Origin: Cyathus striatus
Lineage: Eukaryota > Basidiomycota > Agaricomycetes > Agaricales > Nidulariaceae
Direction of reading: 5' to 3'
DNA length: 64,000 nt
Assembly (NCBI GenBank): GCA_025738555.1
Contig: JAOVFP010000006.1
Span: forward strand, 5,146,001 to 5,210,000
This document shows, in pieces, positions 35,686-47,946 of the stretch. The position numbers were made by a program, and so were the translations under genes. Position 1 is the first letter of the stretch, and every line of letters begins with the position of its first letter. The notes beneath the pieces are model-generated. The model did no database searches and had not been told where the DNA came from. It saw nothing but the letters and a program-made list of their open reading frames with translations.

Positions 35686-36833
35686 TTGACCCTGAAGACC
35701 CGTACAAGCTCGACAATCAAAGAAGTTACAGATGACAAGGCTCCAGGCAAACCAAGCCTTCAATGGATCTATATTGAAGACAAGGAGCTTCCAAAACCAT
35801 TGATTAGTAAAAGTGAAAAAGGATGGGTAGTGTCAGATCTGATCATGCAGTATTTGCATACTTTTTCTCTGGAAGAAAGAGCACGTCATGTATTTGTTGC
35901 AAGGGATATGGAAGCATTAAGGGCAATCTCAGGGAAGATAAATGATACATTGGTGGAAGATGCACTTTTAGATAGTGGTTCACAAATAGTTACTATGAGT
36001 AGAACATTAGCTGAGAAATGCAGACTCCAATGGGACCCAGACGCATGCTTAACTATGCAAAGTGTGAATGGGGGTTTAGAACAAACCTGTGGATTAGCTA
36101 GAGATGTACCCTTGAGTTTGGGTGAGCTAACCCTGTACTTACAAGTTCATATTTTGCCATCACCACCATACCAAATGTTATTGGGATGACCTTTTGATGT
36201 ACTCATGGCTAGTCACATAGTTACTTCTACAGATGGAAGGACTATAATAATGTTAATGTCTCCAGAAACGGGAGCGTGCATGGTTATTCCCACGCACACT
36301 AGAGGTAAACGCCGAGCTGTAGTTCAAGAGGAGTCGCATTTTTGGGATTCGATGAGCTGATGAAAAATCAGGGAGAGTTCGCAGTAGTGGTGTCAGAAGA
36401 TGGATTTGGAAAGTTAAAAGTAGATAGTATGTATATGCCAGAAAATACCAAAAATTTCCAGGGAGATGAGTTAACCTATGCATACTTGCAGGCTCAAGTA
36501 CAGCATGGTGAAATTAAGGAAGAGAAAGCTTTGCAGTTGTTAAATATACATTTAAATCAACGACTAGGTGAAGGAAAGGAAGAAGATGGATGGGTAGTAA
36601 ATTTCCATGACATAGTCAAGAAATCAGTGCCCACCAAGAGAAAGTTGGTACGACATGTATTCGCAGGAAAGAAATATAAACCTGTTGTGAAGAAAGTCAA
36701 ACCAGTATTAGCAGAACTCCCTAAGGAGTTTTATATCAAGCATGAGATCATAGGAGAACCCTTAGCTATGTTACCAAAATTACCAACTAAGCTGCCAGAA
36801 TATGAGCCGGGCATTAGATATACTCAAGAATGA
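35686..36833 (+). pseudogene. Ty3/gypsy Pol: protease and linker
   Basis: Retropepsin-like active site LLDSGSQIVTMS with DSG at 35971-35979, preceded by KINDTLVEDA. The frame stops at a TGA after YQMLLG where Arg (CGA) would be expected, continues as PFDVLMASH, then passes into the linker frame at 36342-36833, which ends in another TGA. Confidence 0.75.
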
Positions 36834-36869
36834 AAAGAATATATTGATAAGGCACATACGGAGGAATTT

Positions 36870-38318
36870 ATGTTACCAGAGGAACGTAAGCTAATGCATT
36901 GGATGCTTAAGGAACACGAAATGGCTTTTGCATGGGAGGAATCAGAAAAGGGTTGGTTTAAGGAGGAGTATTTTCCCCCCATGAAAATACCAACTGTACC
37001 TCATGTACCATGGGTAGAAAGACTGATACCTATTCCACCAGCTATACATGACAAGGTCTGTGCCATCATAAAAGCTAAGCTAGATGGCAGTATATACGAA
37101 CAATCAAACTCTTCATATAGATCTAAGTGGTTTTGTGTAATTAAGAAAGATGGTAAAAGTCTTCATCTAGTACATAGTCTGGAACCCCTAAACAAAGTTA
37201 CTATAGTGCACTTGGGATTGCTGCTGGCAACTGAGGAGTTAGCTAACCATTTCGCTGGGCGTGCCTGTGGGGGAATCTTAGATCTGTACATAGGATATGA
37301 TGAAAGGTTATTGGATGAAGAATTGCAGGATCTTACAACGTTCCAAACACCGTTTGGAGCTTTAAGATTAGTTACCTTACCTATGGGATGGACAAATTCA
37401 GTAGCTATATTCCATGACGATGTCACTTATATCTTAAGAGACGAAATCCCTGAGTTCACTAAGCCATTTATTGATGATGTGCCAATGAGGGGAGGAAAAA
37501 CAAGGTATGAGAGACCAGATGGAACCTATGAGATGATTCCTGAGAATCCAGGAATCCGCCATTTTATTTGGGAATATTTCCAAGGTGTAAATAGAGTTCT
37601 ACAGCATATGGGATATGTGGGAGGAACTTTCTCCAGAAAGAAGTCGATTGTATGTGTGGATGAGTTCACAGTGGTAGGACATAAGCCGACTAAGCATACA
37701 ATTGATTCCGTTATGAATTGGGGACCCTGTAGAAATACAACAGAGGTTAGAGGCTTCTTAGGTACCACCGTACAAGCATGTTTAAATATTCCTAAGTTCA
37801 TTGAGTTAGCCGCACCTCTTTATGAATTATTAAAGAGGAACGTAGAATTCAAATGGGAAGATTTAGAACAGAAGTCTATGGATGATCTTAAACAAGCTGT
37901 GTGGAACTATCTACCAATTTGGACTCTGGATTATAAGAGTAGTCAACCATTAGTGCTAGCTGTGGATACATCTTACATAGCCATGGGTTGGTTGATCTAT
38001 CAAAGGGATGAAGTAGATCCTTCCAAGATCTGGTACGTTCGCTTTGGATCAACTAGACATCAAAGTCACTATTCACAACCGAAATGAGAATTGTTAGGGT
38101 TACACATGGTTTTGGAAGAAGAACAGTACCTATTGCGAGGATGTCGTAATCTAGTTGTCAAAACTGATGTGAAATATTTGCATGGGATGTTGAATAATCC
38201 AGGGGGAATGCCAAAGGCCACTACAAATAGATGGGTGGATTATATTCATACAAATTTCTTCTTTATGCTAGTACATAAAGCTGGGAAGACATTTGGGCCA
38301 GATGGTCTATCTAGGTGA
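36870..38318 (+). pseudogene. Ty3/gypsy Pol: reverse transcriptase and RNase H
   Basis: A 405-codon open frame contains the RT fingers (SKWFCVIKKDGKSLHLVH), LPMGWTNS, and the catalytic FIDD at 37467-37478 in place of the common YxDD. The thumb and connection follow (GFLGTTVQACLNI), then RNase H (LAVDTSYIAMGW). A TGA at 38085 separates it from the rest of RNase H (38091-38318, with KTDVKYLHGML), which again ends in TGA. The FIDDVP variant is familiar from one fungal gypsy group. Confidence 0.85.
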
Positions 38319-38348
38319 AGGTATGTACTGGGGGATTGAACAGACTGG

Positions 38349-38711
38349 GTGTCTACAGATGAATCTGAGGACGATGAAAAGCCAATACAATATATGAAAG
38401 CCAGAGACAGTGATCCTGACCCATTGAAGCTTGAAGAATTTTATGATGAGATCGACGATAGAACAGGATTTCTGTATGATATCGCCAAGGACATTGATTC
38501 GTTTAAGGATGAGCTAAATATGGCTAAGGAAGAATATTGTAAAGAACAGGAAATCAGACAACAGATAATAAATTCTGATAAATGTGCTCTGGCTCAGTGA
38601 ACATATCTGCAGCAATTCATACAAGTCCCAGTAGTACCTGACCCAACCCTGAAAGATGACCCTGAGCTAAGGGTGTCATATTCAGAAGATCACCATAAGG
38701 AACAAGCATGA
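38349..38711 (+). pseudogene. Ty3/gypsy Pol: acidic linker before integrase
   Basis: Charged linker (ESEDDEKPIQYMKARDSD) in one frame from 38349, interrupted by TGA at 38598 and again at 38709, then joining the integrase frame. Confidence 0.6.
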
Positions 38712-38735
38712 TTTATAGATCAATGCATAGAAAGC

Positions 38736-39752
38736 ATGTGTGAACTCTTAGCAAATCCAAAGTCTGAAAGTAGTGAGTGGACTAAGGAGGACAAACGAAA
38801 CTATGAGTTAGCTAGCAGGTTTTTATTGTGTAATGGTAAGTTGTATTACAAGGATGATGAAGGACAACATAAGTTGTTTGTAGAAAAGGGAGAGCACATG
38901 TATATGATGAAGGTGGCACATGATACTTTAGGACATCGTGGGGTCTTTGCGACCATGGAACTATTAACACATAGATTTTGGTGGCCACAGGTCTCTAATG
39001 ATGTACAATGGTATATAGCTACATGTCATATTTGTCAGAAACGACAGAAACAATTGTTTGAGACAATGCCAGTCCTTACAGAAACCCTGTCGATCTTTCA
39101 AATATTACATACCGATGTATTAAACATGTCAACAAATAAATCTAATCAGTGTAAGTATATCATTCACGGATGCTGTGCTTTGTCATCATGGGCAGAAGCT
39201 AAAGCAATCAGGAACGAAAACACGCATGCTATTGGAGAATGGCTGTTTGAAGACATCATATGTAGATGGGGGTGTATTCAGAAAATAGTAACAGATAATG
39301 GAACCGCGTTCTTACAAGCCCCTTATAACTCAAGAGTGAACAGAATGATTGAACAACCCCATTGGGATCTGCGACAGATGCTTGTAAAAAGTTCAGAACC
39401 AGATTTATCTAAATGGTACTGGTTTTTGCCGCATGTTCTGTGGGCTGATTGTATGACTGCTAGAAAACGGTTTGGTTGTTCTCCGTATTTTATAATTACT
39501 GAACAACACCTGGTGTTACCTTTGGATTTGCAAGAAGCTACTTGGTTTATACCAGCGCCAGATGGACTTATGTCTACAAGCGATTTAATTGGTCTACGAG
39601 CGAGGGCTTTAGCCAAACATGCGCAACATGTCAAAGATATGAGGAATAGGGTAACTAAGGAAAAGATAAGGCGATTAGCTAAGATGGAACAAGATGTGCA
39701 ACACAAAGTCAAGGAATGGATCTTTAGTCCAGGAGATCTTGTACTTGTATGA
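38736..39752 (+). pseudogene. Ty3/gypsy Pol: integrase
   Basis: A 338-codon frame with the zinc-binding HHCC domain (HDTLGHRGVF...TCHICQK, about 38917-39040) and the DDE core: D in HTDV (39109-39120), D in VTDNGTAF (39291), E in MIEQPHWD (39351). The frame stops at a TGA after GDLVLV. The catalytic residues are kept, but the reading frame upstream is broken repeatedly. Confidence 0.85.
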
Positions 39753-39779
39753 AGTCCAAAAATAGGGAAGCTTTCGAAT

Positions 39780-40142
39780 TTGAAGAATCAAGTCAGGTAC
39801 AATGGACCTTATGTTGTGGTATCATGTTCAAAAGGGGGTAGTTATATTCTCTGTGAAATGAATGGGGCGATATTACAAAATAAGGTAGCTAGATTACAAG
39901 TAATACCGTATCTAGCTATGAAAAGAATAGAGTTCTCAGAGGAAGTACAAAAGTTAATTGGGTTGACACCCAAACTTTTGGAAACCATGTTATCTGAAGA
40001 AGAAGACAAAACACCATCTAAAATTCAGGAGAACTTACATTTCCAAAAAATCCATCTGAAAGTGTGTGAAAGCGAATCTTCTAGCAAAATGGGACCGGAT
40101 ATATTTGATGAGGTTATACCAAACTTGGAAGACTCAGATTAA
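39780..40142 (+). pseudogene. Ty3/gypsy integrase C-terminus
   Basis: Continues after the TGA at 39750: KNQVRYNGPYVVVSCSKGG, an SH3-like integrase tail, then an acidic end. It stops at a TAA, unlike the other interruptions, so this is probably the genuine end of Pol. Confidence 0.7.
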
Positions 40143-40188
40143 CAAGGGAAAGAGTGCAGCATAATCACAAATATCATATAAAAAGTTC

Positions 40189-40198
40189 AAGGGGGGGA
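40189..40198 (+). promoter_or_regulatory. Polypurine tract of the gypsy element
   Basis: AAGGGGGGGA followed by TGCTACATGTG. This is the expected position for plus-strand priming, 47 bp after Pol. What follows does not match the start of the 33382 LTR, so the right LTR is absent, replaced or of another type. Confidence 0.55.
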
Positions 40199-40369
40199 TG
40201 CTACATGTGTGGGGATCATGCTACAAGCCTATTCTACCATTACCATACAGTGTCCTCACCCATAATAGTCCCTATTTGCATCTAAGTTCCTTAGCTAGTC
40301 ACAGGTACAACTTAATCTATAAATAAATCAATAGAAGTTACTAGTGATTTATAAATAGATAAACAGGAG

Positions 40370-41618
40370 TCAAAGCTTACCAGAGGAACCACGAGTGTCA
40401 GAGTAATGAAGGTATCTCTCGATGTCTGCATTGGTGTCAATGAAGGTCTTGTAAAGCTGCTGAATGCTTTGAGTCATGCACATCAGAGTCTCAGCCCGGT
40501 GCATCCCCATCAAATGGGATGGCATGGGCACCTGATCGATCTTATTCAGGCTCAGCAGGTGGTCCATCACGGACCAAGCAAAAGTAAGACACTCGGAGGG
40601 GGTACCTAAGAACAATAAAGTGGTTAGAGATGGATAAGCTAAGTAAAAGACAGATACGTACAAGGAAGAGGAAGCACCAAGCGAGGGTGCTTGCGAGAAC
40701 CCTCATCTTTGTCAGTTTTGGGATGCTTCCCTTTATGAAGGCGCTCAGCTTGATGATAAGCAGGACTATTGTGATCAAGATTGGGGATCACATCAAAAGA
40801 TAATTTCACTGCCTCCAGGCGAGTAAAAGACTGGAGTTATTAAATTAAAATTTCACTAGATAAGAAACTTTAAAAATAACTCACAGATGCTTTGGCCTTG
40901 TTGTCAACCTCCATTGCATTGAAGTGCTTAGTTAAGTTACAAACACGAGGGTTAGTATGCTTCTGTCACGTAAAAAGTCGAGCTACAATACCTCAGCGTC
41001 AATGACAGAGGAAGTTGGAGAAGTCGTACTGGTCACGTGCATACCCTTATCATCATCCGCATCAGCAACAACGTTGGAACCCTTGCTGGAAATCTAAGGA
41101 GATCTTGGTTAATAAAATACAAAAGTGTTAGCTAGGATAACTTACAGGACGATGAGAGGTAACAGGTGGCACAGGTGGCACAGTTGGAGCAGGAATGATG
41201 TTGGGAATGAGAATAGCGGCAATAGCCTCAGCAGCACGGACCCTTGGCTCAATTACAGCCCAAGCCTGCTCAAGGAGAGCAAAGAGGCCTGCTGGCTTCG
41301 CCAATTTATACCTGTTCTTGAGGAAAATATAGAGTGAATGACTCTTTCTCACAACCTCCTCAATGACAGAGTGTTCAAGCATTGCAGGGAAAACCTCGGC
41401 GTACTCTAACAACATCTCCTAGAAAAGAGGTACAATTAGCTAGCAACCAGTACAATAGTAAAGTGAACACTTATGAGCATAGCGGCCTCCTTGCGTAACT
41501 CAGTATGAAGTTGAACGCTAGACATCGTGTCATGCTGGGCTTGCCAGTGCCCCGTCTTTGTGCATAAACCAGGAGCAGCGTCAAGAAATGCAGCTTCGGA
41601 GGGGAAGTTGTCGGCCAT
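40370..41618 (-). CDS. Six-exon unknown gene antisense to gypsy pol
   Basis: Exons: 41618 to about 41468 (MADNFPSEAAFLD), 41418-41146, 41093-40992, 40962-40885, 40830-40662 and 40605-40370. Introns of about 50 bp have good donors (GTAAGT, GTATTG, GTGAGT, GTACGT) and AG acceptors, and the phases agree; the first donor is weak. No stop interrupts the spliced frame, about 300 residues. The product has a helical N-terminal part (VFPAMLEHSVIEEVVRKSH), a Pro/Ala linker and a conserved-looking end (GTPSECLTFAWSVMDHLL). No domain recognised. It lies just beyond the polypurine tract, tail-to-tail with pol. A GTAAGC at the last codons may allow a further tiny exon. Confidence 0.65.
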
Positions 41619-42305
41619 TACAGTAACGAAAAAGTAGAGTGGAAAAGTGAGAAGTAAGCAGGAAAATAGGAGAGAACGGTAGCAGGAATGCTGAAGACTA
41701 GCAAGGAGAATACAGGGTTTTTATACCATCCAACAGTGAGCTACAGGCAAAAGAAGACATAAGCTAACTACTAAGTTTGGGATCAGCATCCAGAATAAAA
41801 CATGGATTGCACTGTTCATGACTTCTGATAGATAGCACATTGTCTGGCAAGTACGCTGAGGACGGCTTTTATTGTTGGAGGGGGGGAGAGAGTAGGCTCA
41901 CGGAGCTGAAATTTTGAAATCGCATGAACAGTATGCTAGGTGCAATGAGTTTAGAAAAATAGTGATGAAGTCAATCACAACACGTGCATAATCTAAGCAG
42001 ATGTATATGGAAAGTCCACTATAACTCCGAGATGAGATCTTTTAATTTCGGCATCACTCAGCGGGATAAGACACATCACACATCAAAAGGTATGCATCAA
42101 TATGACTTCAAGCACTCAGACTCTCATTGAACAACAACTAGTTAATGAGATAGCAGTTGCTAAAATTCTTGAGAAGTACTCATGGTTGTAAAACACACAT
42201 TCACACATGTAAGACCAAGAAAGAGCAATTTATTTTATGAAAAACCCATAAAAAAGGGCGTGTACATCGATGCGAGTATTTAAAAATGTTCATAAGAGCA
42301 ACTAC
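41619..42305. other. Spacer between the two antisense genes
   Basis: Upstream of the 41618 start. Contains a G-rich run at 41878-41892. No other feature seen. Confidence 0.4.
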
Positions 42306-43812
42306 CTAATCTGCCTTTTTCAAATCAACCTTATGCTCAGTGTTTCCTTCACGTGTAGCCCTAACAGAAGAAGATCTGGAAGGACCAGAAACGTTGCCAG
42401 AATGATCTTTGAGAGAAAGGGCGTACAACTGACAGTTAGTGAAGAGCCCACCCAATTCACTAAGGTTGCGAGCACAAAGGGAATGAGAAAAGTCCCGGAT
42501 CGCAACAGTTTCTTTAGCATTGTGAAATTTGGCAATTTCCTCAGTAGAAGTGGTGCGCAAGTTGAAAGTATGAAGTGCAAATGCATGTTTCAAGGTGGTC
42601 TCGAGAGAAAGGAAATCTCTATGGTTCAGGAGCCAAGGATCGAGAGCAGTAGCCAGTTCCCTAAGGTTGTCAAGGTGGTCAGGAGTAAAGTCAGGGGAAA
42701 TGCCATGAACGGCATGCAAGTGGTCAAAAGAATGAAGGAAGGCAATATCTTCCAACTGACGAACCACAGCAATACAGTTCTGAGCATACTCCACTTGCTC
42801 TAACTCAGCAGCCAACGAAGCACGATAAGCGCGTGTATGACTAACGTCGAGGGCACAACATGTATGATTCAGACCTGCAACCAGAAAAGAAATTAGGGAA
42901 TGATAAAAGAAGGAAAAAGAGAAATATGTACCGAGGATAGAGGAATTATCAACGCAATGAGCAATAGACAGCAAACTCGGTATTGGGAGGAGGAACAGAA
43001 AAGGTGCAGTGAGAGGTCGATACAGAAGCGCAGGCACCGCACTTAAGGCCAAAACCACAGAAAACACATTCTCAGCCCTGGGATATGCAATTGGTACACA
43101 CGTGGGCACCAAAATGCTGGATCAGCTCAAGAAGATTATTCTTGAGAAGCTCAACATTGATTGGCTCATTCGAGACCAGCTGAGGCATTTCCTCAGGGGT
43201 ATGCTTGACCATCTTTGTACCAGTAGTTTTGGACGATGCCTTTGAGGCCTTAGCTTTAGCAGGGTCCATGACAGCAACTTGAGGAGATCGAGTGTACCAG
43301 GAAGTGGAAGCTGGAGCAGATGTGGTAGAACGGTCACGAAGATGGTAGCTGGAAGCAGAAGCAAGCTCTGGTTCACTAGCAGCTACAGAAGGAGTAGTAG
43401 CTAAATAAACAAGTCAGAAAATAAAGAAAAATAAAAATAAAATAAAAAGATGCTCACACTCAGGCAGAGGAGTAACTTTTCCTGGAGAATCAACGACTCC
43501 TACTCCACCAAAGTATTTGTGGTGCTTGGACGCTGGTGCAAAAGTAGTGGGGGGTTTAGGAGCGGCCTTGCGTTTACCAGCGGTAACGGTGGAAAGATCA
43601 AGTCAGAGGGGAACATTGTCTTCTAAAGATAAAAACAATTAGCATTAGCAACATTGGATAAGAAGAAAAGGAGACATACTGAGGAGTTCATCCTCTTCCT
43701 CCATAACCGGAGAAGGAGGGGTGGTGGAGGCATCTTGAGTTGAGAAGGGAAGAGCAGGATCTTCAGGAGCGGCCATGGGTAAATCCATATCAGGAAAAGA
43801 AGAGGTGGCCAT
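42306..43812 (-). pseudogene. Four-exon unknown gene antisense to pol, with stops
   Basis: Exons 43812-43680 (MATSSFPDMDLPMA), 43622-43458, 43400-42932 and 42874-42306 with GT-AG introns. The product has an acidic start, a basic KHTPEEMPQLVSN region, a Cys-rich module (C-x2-C, then FGLKCGACASVS and HC) and a long helical C-terminal half (AAELEQVEYAQNCIAVVRQ). Two TGA codons stand where Arg CGA is expected (exon 2, and within the Cys module), and a one-base shift precedes the exon 3 donor. Same strand and style as the gene at 40370-41618, with which it may form a pair. The Cys module could bind zinc. Confidence 0.55.
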
Positions 43813-46800
43813 AGCATTGGCATCAGCACACCCAGTAGCCTCCTCTTCCTCAGTGCACCTCGTGTACTGAATTCTTGTATAAATCTATGCAAAAAACTTT
43901 TAAAGAATAATTATTGTCTAACTACATTTAGTTACAACTTAAGATAGGACCATCTTCAATGTCTTTGTTAATTACTTGTAATTATACATAATTCAATGTA
44001 ATGTCAAAGCCTAATGTTGAATTAAGTTAAATATATATAATTAAAGGACAATTCAGCCTAGTTAAATGGAACACCAAGGCCCAATATTAAATTATATTAT
44101 ATATATAATGCAAATAGTGTTGCCACAGCTCATGTCATATCTTGTATTGCCTACCTCTGGACTCCTATGCCCTTACTCCACATTTCCTTTTGTTTACTCC
44201 AGACTTTTGATTATGTTCTTATTATTACCTATTGCTTACTGTACATAGATTACTCTTTTTTTCTTTCTTCCATTCTACTGGGCTATCCCCTCAGTAATGT
44301 AGTACATGTGCTTGCCAAAAGTGATAGTAAACAAACATTTTTCCCACACAGAATGAGAGGTGTTCTTGAATCAAATAAAATGCAGTGCGTTACTTGCAAC
44401 ACTGAATATTATTAAATTTTGTCTATGTATTCTTCTTCTTTTAATATATACAACTGCAAATGTAGAACACATTAAATTGAGTTAATGGTGTGATATACAC
44501 AGTTTAATTCATCAACTATATTTTGACATGCAATGTAAGAAATAGGCTACAGAAGTCATGATTGTGTGTGATTCCTCATGATATTTCAGATATATAATGT
44601 GGTGTATATGTAGTACATTATGTTAAAATATTATAAGCTAATAGTATCTGTGTATCAAGATATAATTAGGGCATGAAACACATAAACTAATTGTGTGTGG
44701 TCAAACTTATTGCTCTAATTTTTCATCAGAAAATAGAGTAACTTATTTATAACTTTTGTATCAGATACTATTATATACACATTATGTCTCAGAAAAATTT
44801 TGAGCCATTCCATAACCTGAATTATATCTCTGATGACAATATGTCTTCAAATAATAATACCTTATAGCACATCACCAAAATCTTCTAGTGAGCCTTAATC
44901 TTTACACATAATACAATTAAATACAAAGAACATATTTACAAAGTTTCAATGTATTCCAAACCATATGTAATATGCTACATGCCAGACAACATAAGAAATC
45001 ATTTGCATTTTGTGTGGGAATTTTGTTTGGTTACCATCACTTTTGGTGATCACATGTATACATCACATAGTGAGTCACTCATCATCCTTAAGTGCACCAC
45101 TATTAGTTTCACTTTACACTGCTATACACACTCACTTCTCTAACATATTTTATTATGTTTAATTAGTTATAGTCTTCATTCTATGTATGCCTACCCTGAC
45201 TGTACTTCTCCACTGGTCTTGGCCAGAGGTCTTTACTTACTCCAAGTCTCTAGTATTTAAGTAGCACTCAGTTTGTACTTAGTCTTGAGTTTCATGTTGA
45301 ACTATGTCCTCACTCTCTTGTCTGACTTGAGTTACACCTCTTGTCTCTTCAGTCTCTTGTCTCCTCCAAAGGGCTTGCCCTTACTCTGAAATCTAGGACT
45401 GGGAATCCCAGAGGTGCAGCACATAAGCTGAAGCCAGAGTCCTACCCCCTGAGTCACCTTCTCCACTCTTGTCCCATACTCACCCCTCATTACTCCATAG
45501 TCACCCTCTTGTACTCCATCACCAAGTCAAACTAGGGGCACAGTCTGTCAGAAGCAACAAATGAAGAAGGGGGTGGTTGAGAGAAATGAGGACAATGAGA
45601 GAGCAAAGACTCAGACACAGACACAGACACAAACACAAAAGGGAGGAAACTTGTTAGCAACTATCAAGATACAGAGTGGTTATATACAAGTAAGTACATA
45701 GCAATGCTGTACAAGTCAGTGCTGCACAGCAGAGCAGTGCAAAGCACTGCTACACACACAGCCCAACACAGAGAAACAATACATACCACAGCCCAATATA
45801 GCCTAAGAAAGCTGTGCAACCTAGTACATCTAACACAGTCATGATAGCTTGGCTCAAAGCCACTAGCCAAATGAGCCAAGCTGAAAATTAGCTGAGCTGA
45901 GCTTCTAATTTGACTGCAGCCATTTTTTGAGCAACTTTCATTTTAGCCAGCTTAGCTTTTCAATATATTATTTACTGACATGTATTACAGTGAACATACA
46001 CTTTCTCAACACTTTCTTAGAATAAAAGTCAAGTGAATGTCTTCTATAAACCTTTTATACAATTCCGTATTTGAAAACAAAATTATACAGCATTTCTTTA
46101 ATGTGAAATACACAACTTTATCTTGAAAGTTGCTTGAAAGCATACTGTAATCATGTTATATCCATGTCTGGGTACATCTTCCAACATACCTGCTACAGGT
46201 TTATACTTCCCAATGTTTCTACCTGGGTTCATACCTGGAACCTGTTGGGTTTTCCATCAGGTATCTCAGATACATACTTTCTCTTATGACAGCCTCACCA
46301 CATCATTGTAGTATTACTCCTCTCTTCCATTCTCACTTATATGTTTCATTATGGTCAATGTAGTTTAGTTCTTTATTCTTCATTCTGAACATGTCATTTG
46401 CACCCCTACTCCACTTTGCCCAGACTTTATCTCTTACTTACTCCTTTGACTTCTCCTTAGTATTATGCTTCCACATTTGTACCTACTGCTTCCTAGTACA
46501 TACACATAGTCTTCCAGATGTACTAGTAGTCTTTAGTATTCATATCAACTCTGTACAAACTCTTCCTACTCTAAGTTCTGAAACCCACTCTGGGTTTTCC
46601 TTCAGGTTTCTCTCCCACTGCCTAGTGTAGTGGTGAAGCCTCTCTCTATACTCTGGAATGTTCCCTTCCAGTAAGTATCATTCATTGAGAAATATGAACC
46701 ATCCCCAGAAGATATCCAGGCAGTGCAGCACACAAGCTGAAGCCATGGTTCACTTCTGCACTTCTGCTCTATGTTTCCATACCTGTACTTACTTCAGGTT

Positions 46801-47946
46801 TCCATTGTAGTTCTCCTGCACCCTCTGGGCATCTTCACATCCATTTCTTAGTAGGAAGAAATTGGTATGTAACAAATCATGGATCTAGAATCTTTGATTT
46901 GACATAACTGAACAGATAATACACATATATCCTCCAATTCTATTTTATAGACATTTCCTTGCATTAAACTAACACATTGTTAAGATCTCTTTTCTGTTAT
47001 CTTATCTAATCGTCACATGACAAGTCACATGACATACCATGCAGATACCATGCATATCACCATGCTTTATTCATCAAGACTGCAGGCACAGTGCACAGTT
47101 CAGCCATGCCTTTATATATGTAGTACATGAGTTTGCACAGTAGAAGCACAGTAAACATGTGTAGTAGTGTAGGCAGTAGTTACATGTGATTCTCTCAAGG
47201 ACATTACTATAAATAAGGTCCTAGTTTATTCCAGACTAGACTAGGAATCATTTCTTCTTTAACTTCAAGTGTTTGACTTTGACTTTGAGACATTTGTCTA
47301 GCCTGTTGCTAACACACATTACCTCTGCATTCCAGAGTTAGGGAGCACATTGACATTAACTACAACCTAACTTCTCAATAAATCCAAAATAATTGGTACT
47401 AACTAGCATAAATTATGGATCTCAGTTTGTCCTGATGAGTTGGTATAAAGCAATAGCCTCACAATGACTTACATGACCATATTGCTGTTATCTGATTCCT
47501 GGAATTTAACTCTGAGATTTCTGAGGATGGGACAGTGATGAGAGGATGGTACAAGTAGGTGTTGATGAGGATAGAGATGGATAACTTTGTTAGACAATAT
47601 CAGGGAAGTCTTAGTGGAAGAAGGTACATGTTTTATTGATTCTCTATGGCACTAGAAGTTAAAATTTCATTATTTACTCTCTAGAGATTGTTTAGCTAGG
47701 CACAGTGGTATACAATCTTTCACAGTCAAATAAAATTGCAGATGTAGGTTATTCCATACTTCTAGTATGCTCAAGTGTAGATAACCTTGATGTGATCCAG
47801 TGGTCTGTCTCTATTCACTATATATCTGCAGCATTGAATTGCTCTACATTCAGCTACCATCAGTGAGCATACAGCTTTATTATACATATTCTCTCTAGCT
47901 TTCTAATGCTCTACCCAGTTTGTAATATTCTGATCTGGCATTTCAC
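43813..47946. other. Long CpG-free, AT-rich region
   Basis: No supported gene. Noted: a block GTGCAGCACAYAAGCTGAAGCC occurs at about 45413 and 46733, flanked by related C/T-rich text, suggesting two decayed copies of one repeat; 45900-46150 is plain AT-rich; 47205-47400 has a TATA-like TATAAATAAGG and LTR-like texture without identifiable ends. Confidence 0.4.

Noticed and set aside
42270..42803. 177-residue + strand frame
   Set aside because: Antisense to exon 4 of the minus-strand gene at 42306-43812, which has coherent exons and splice sites.
47205..47420. Possible LTR with TATA box and primer-binding site
   Set aside because: No second copy, no duplication and no coding region next to it.
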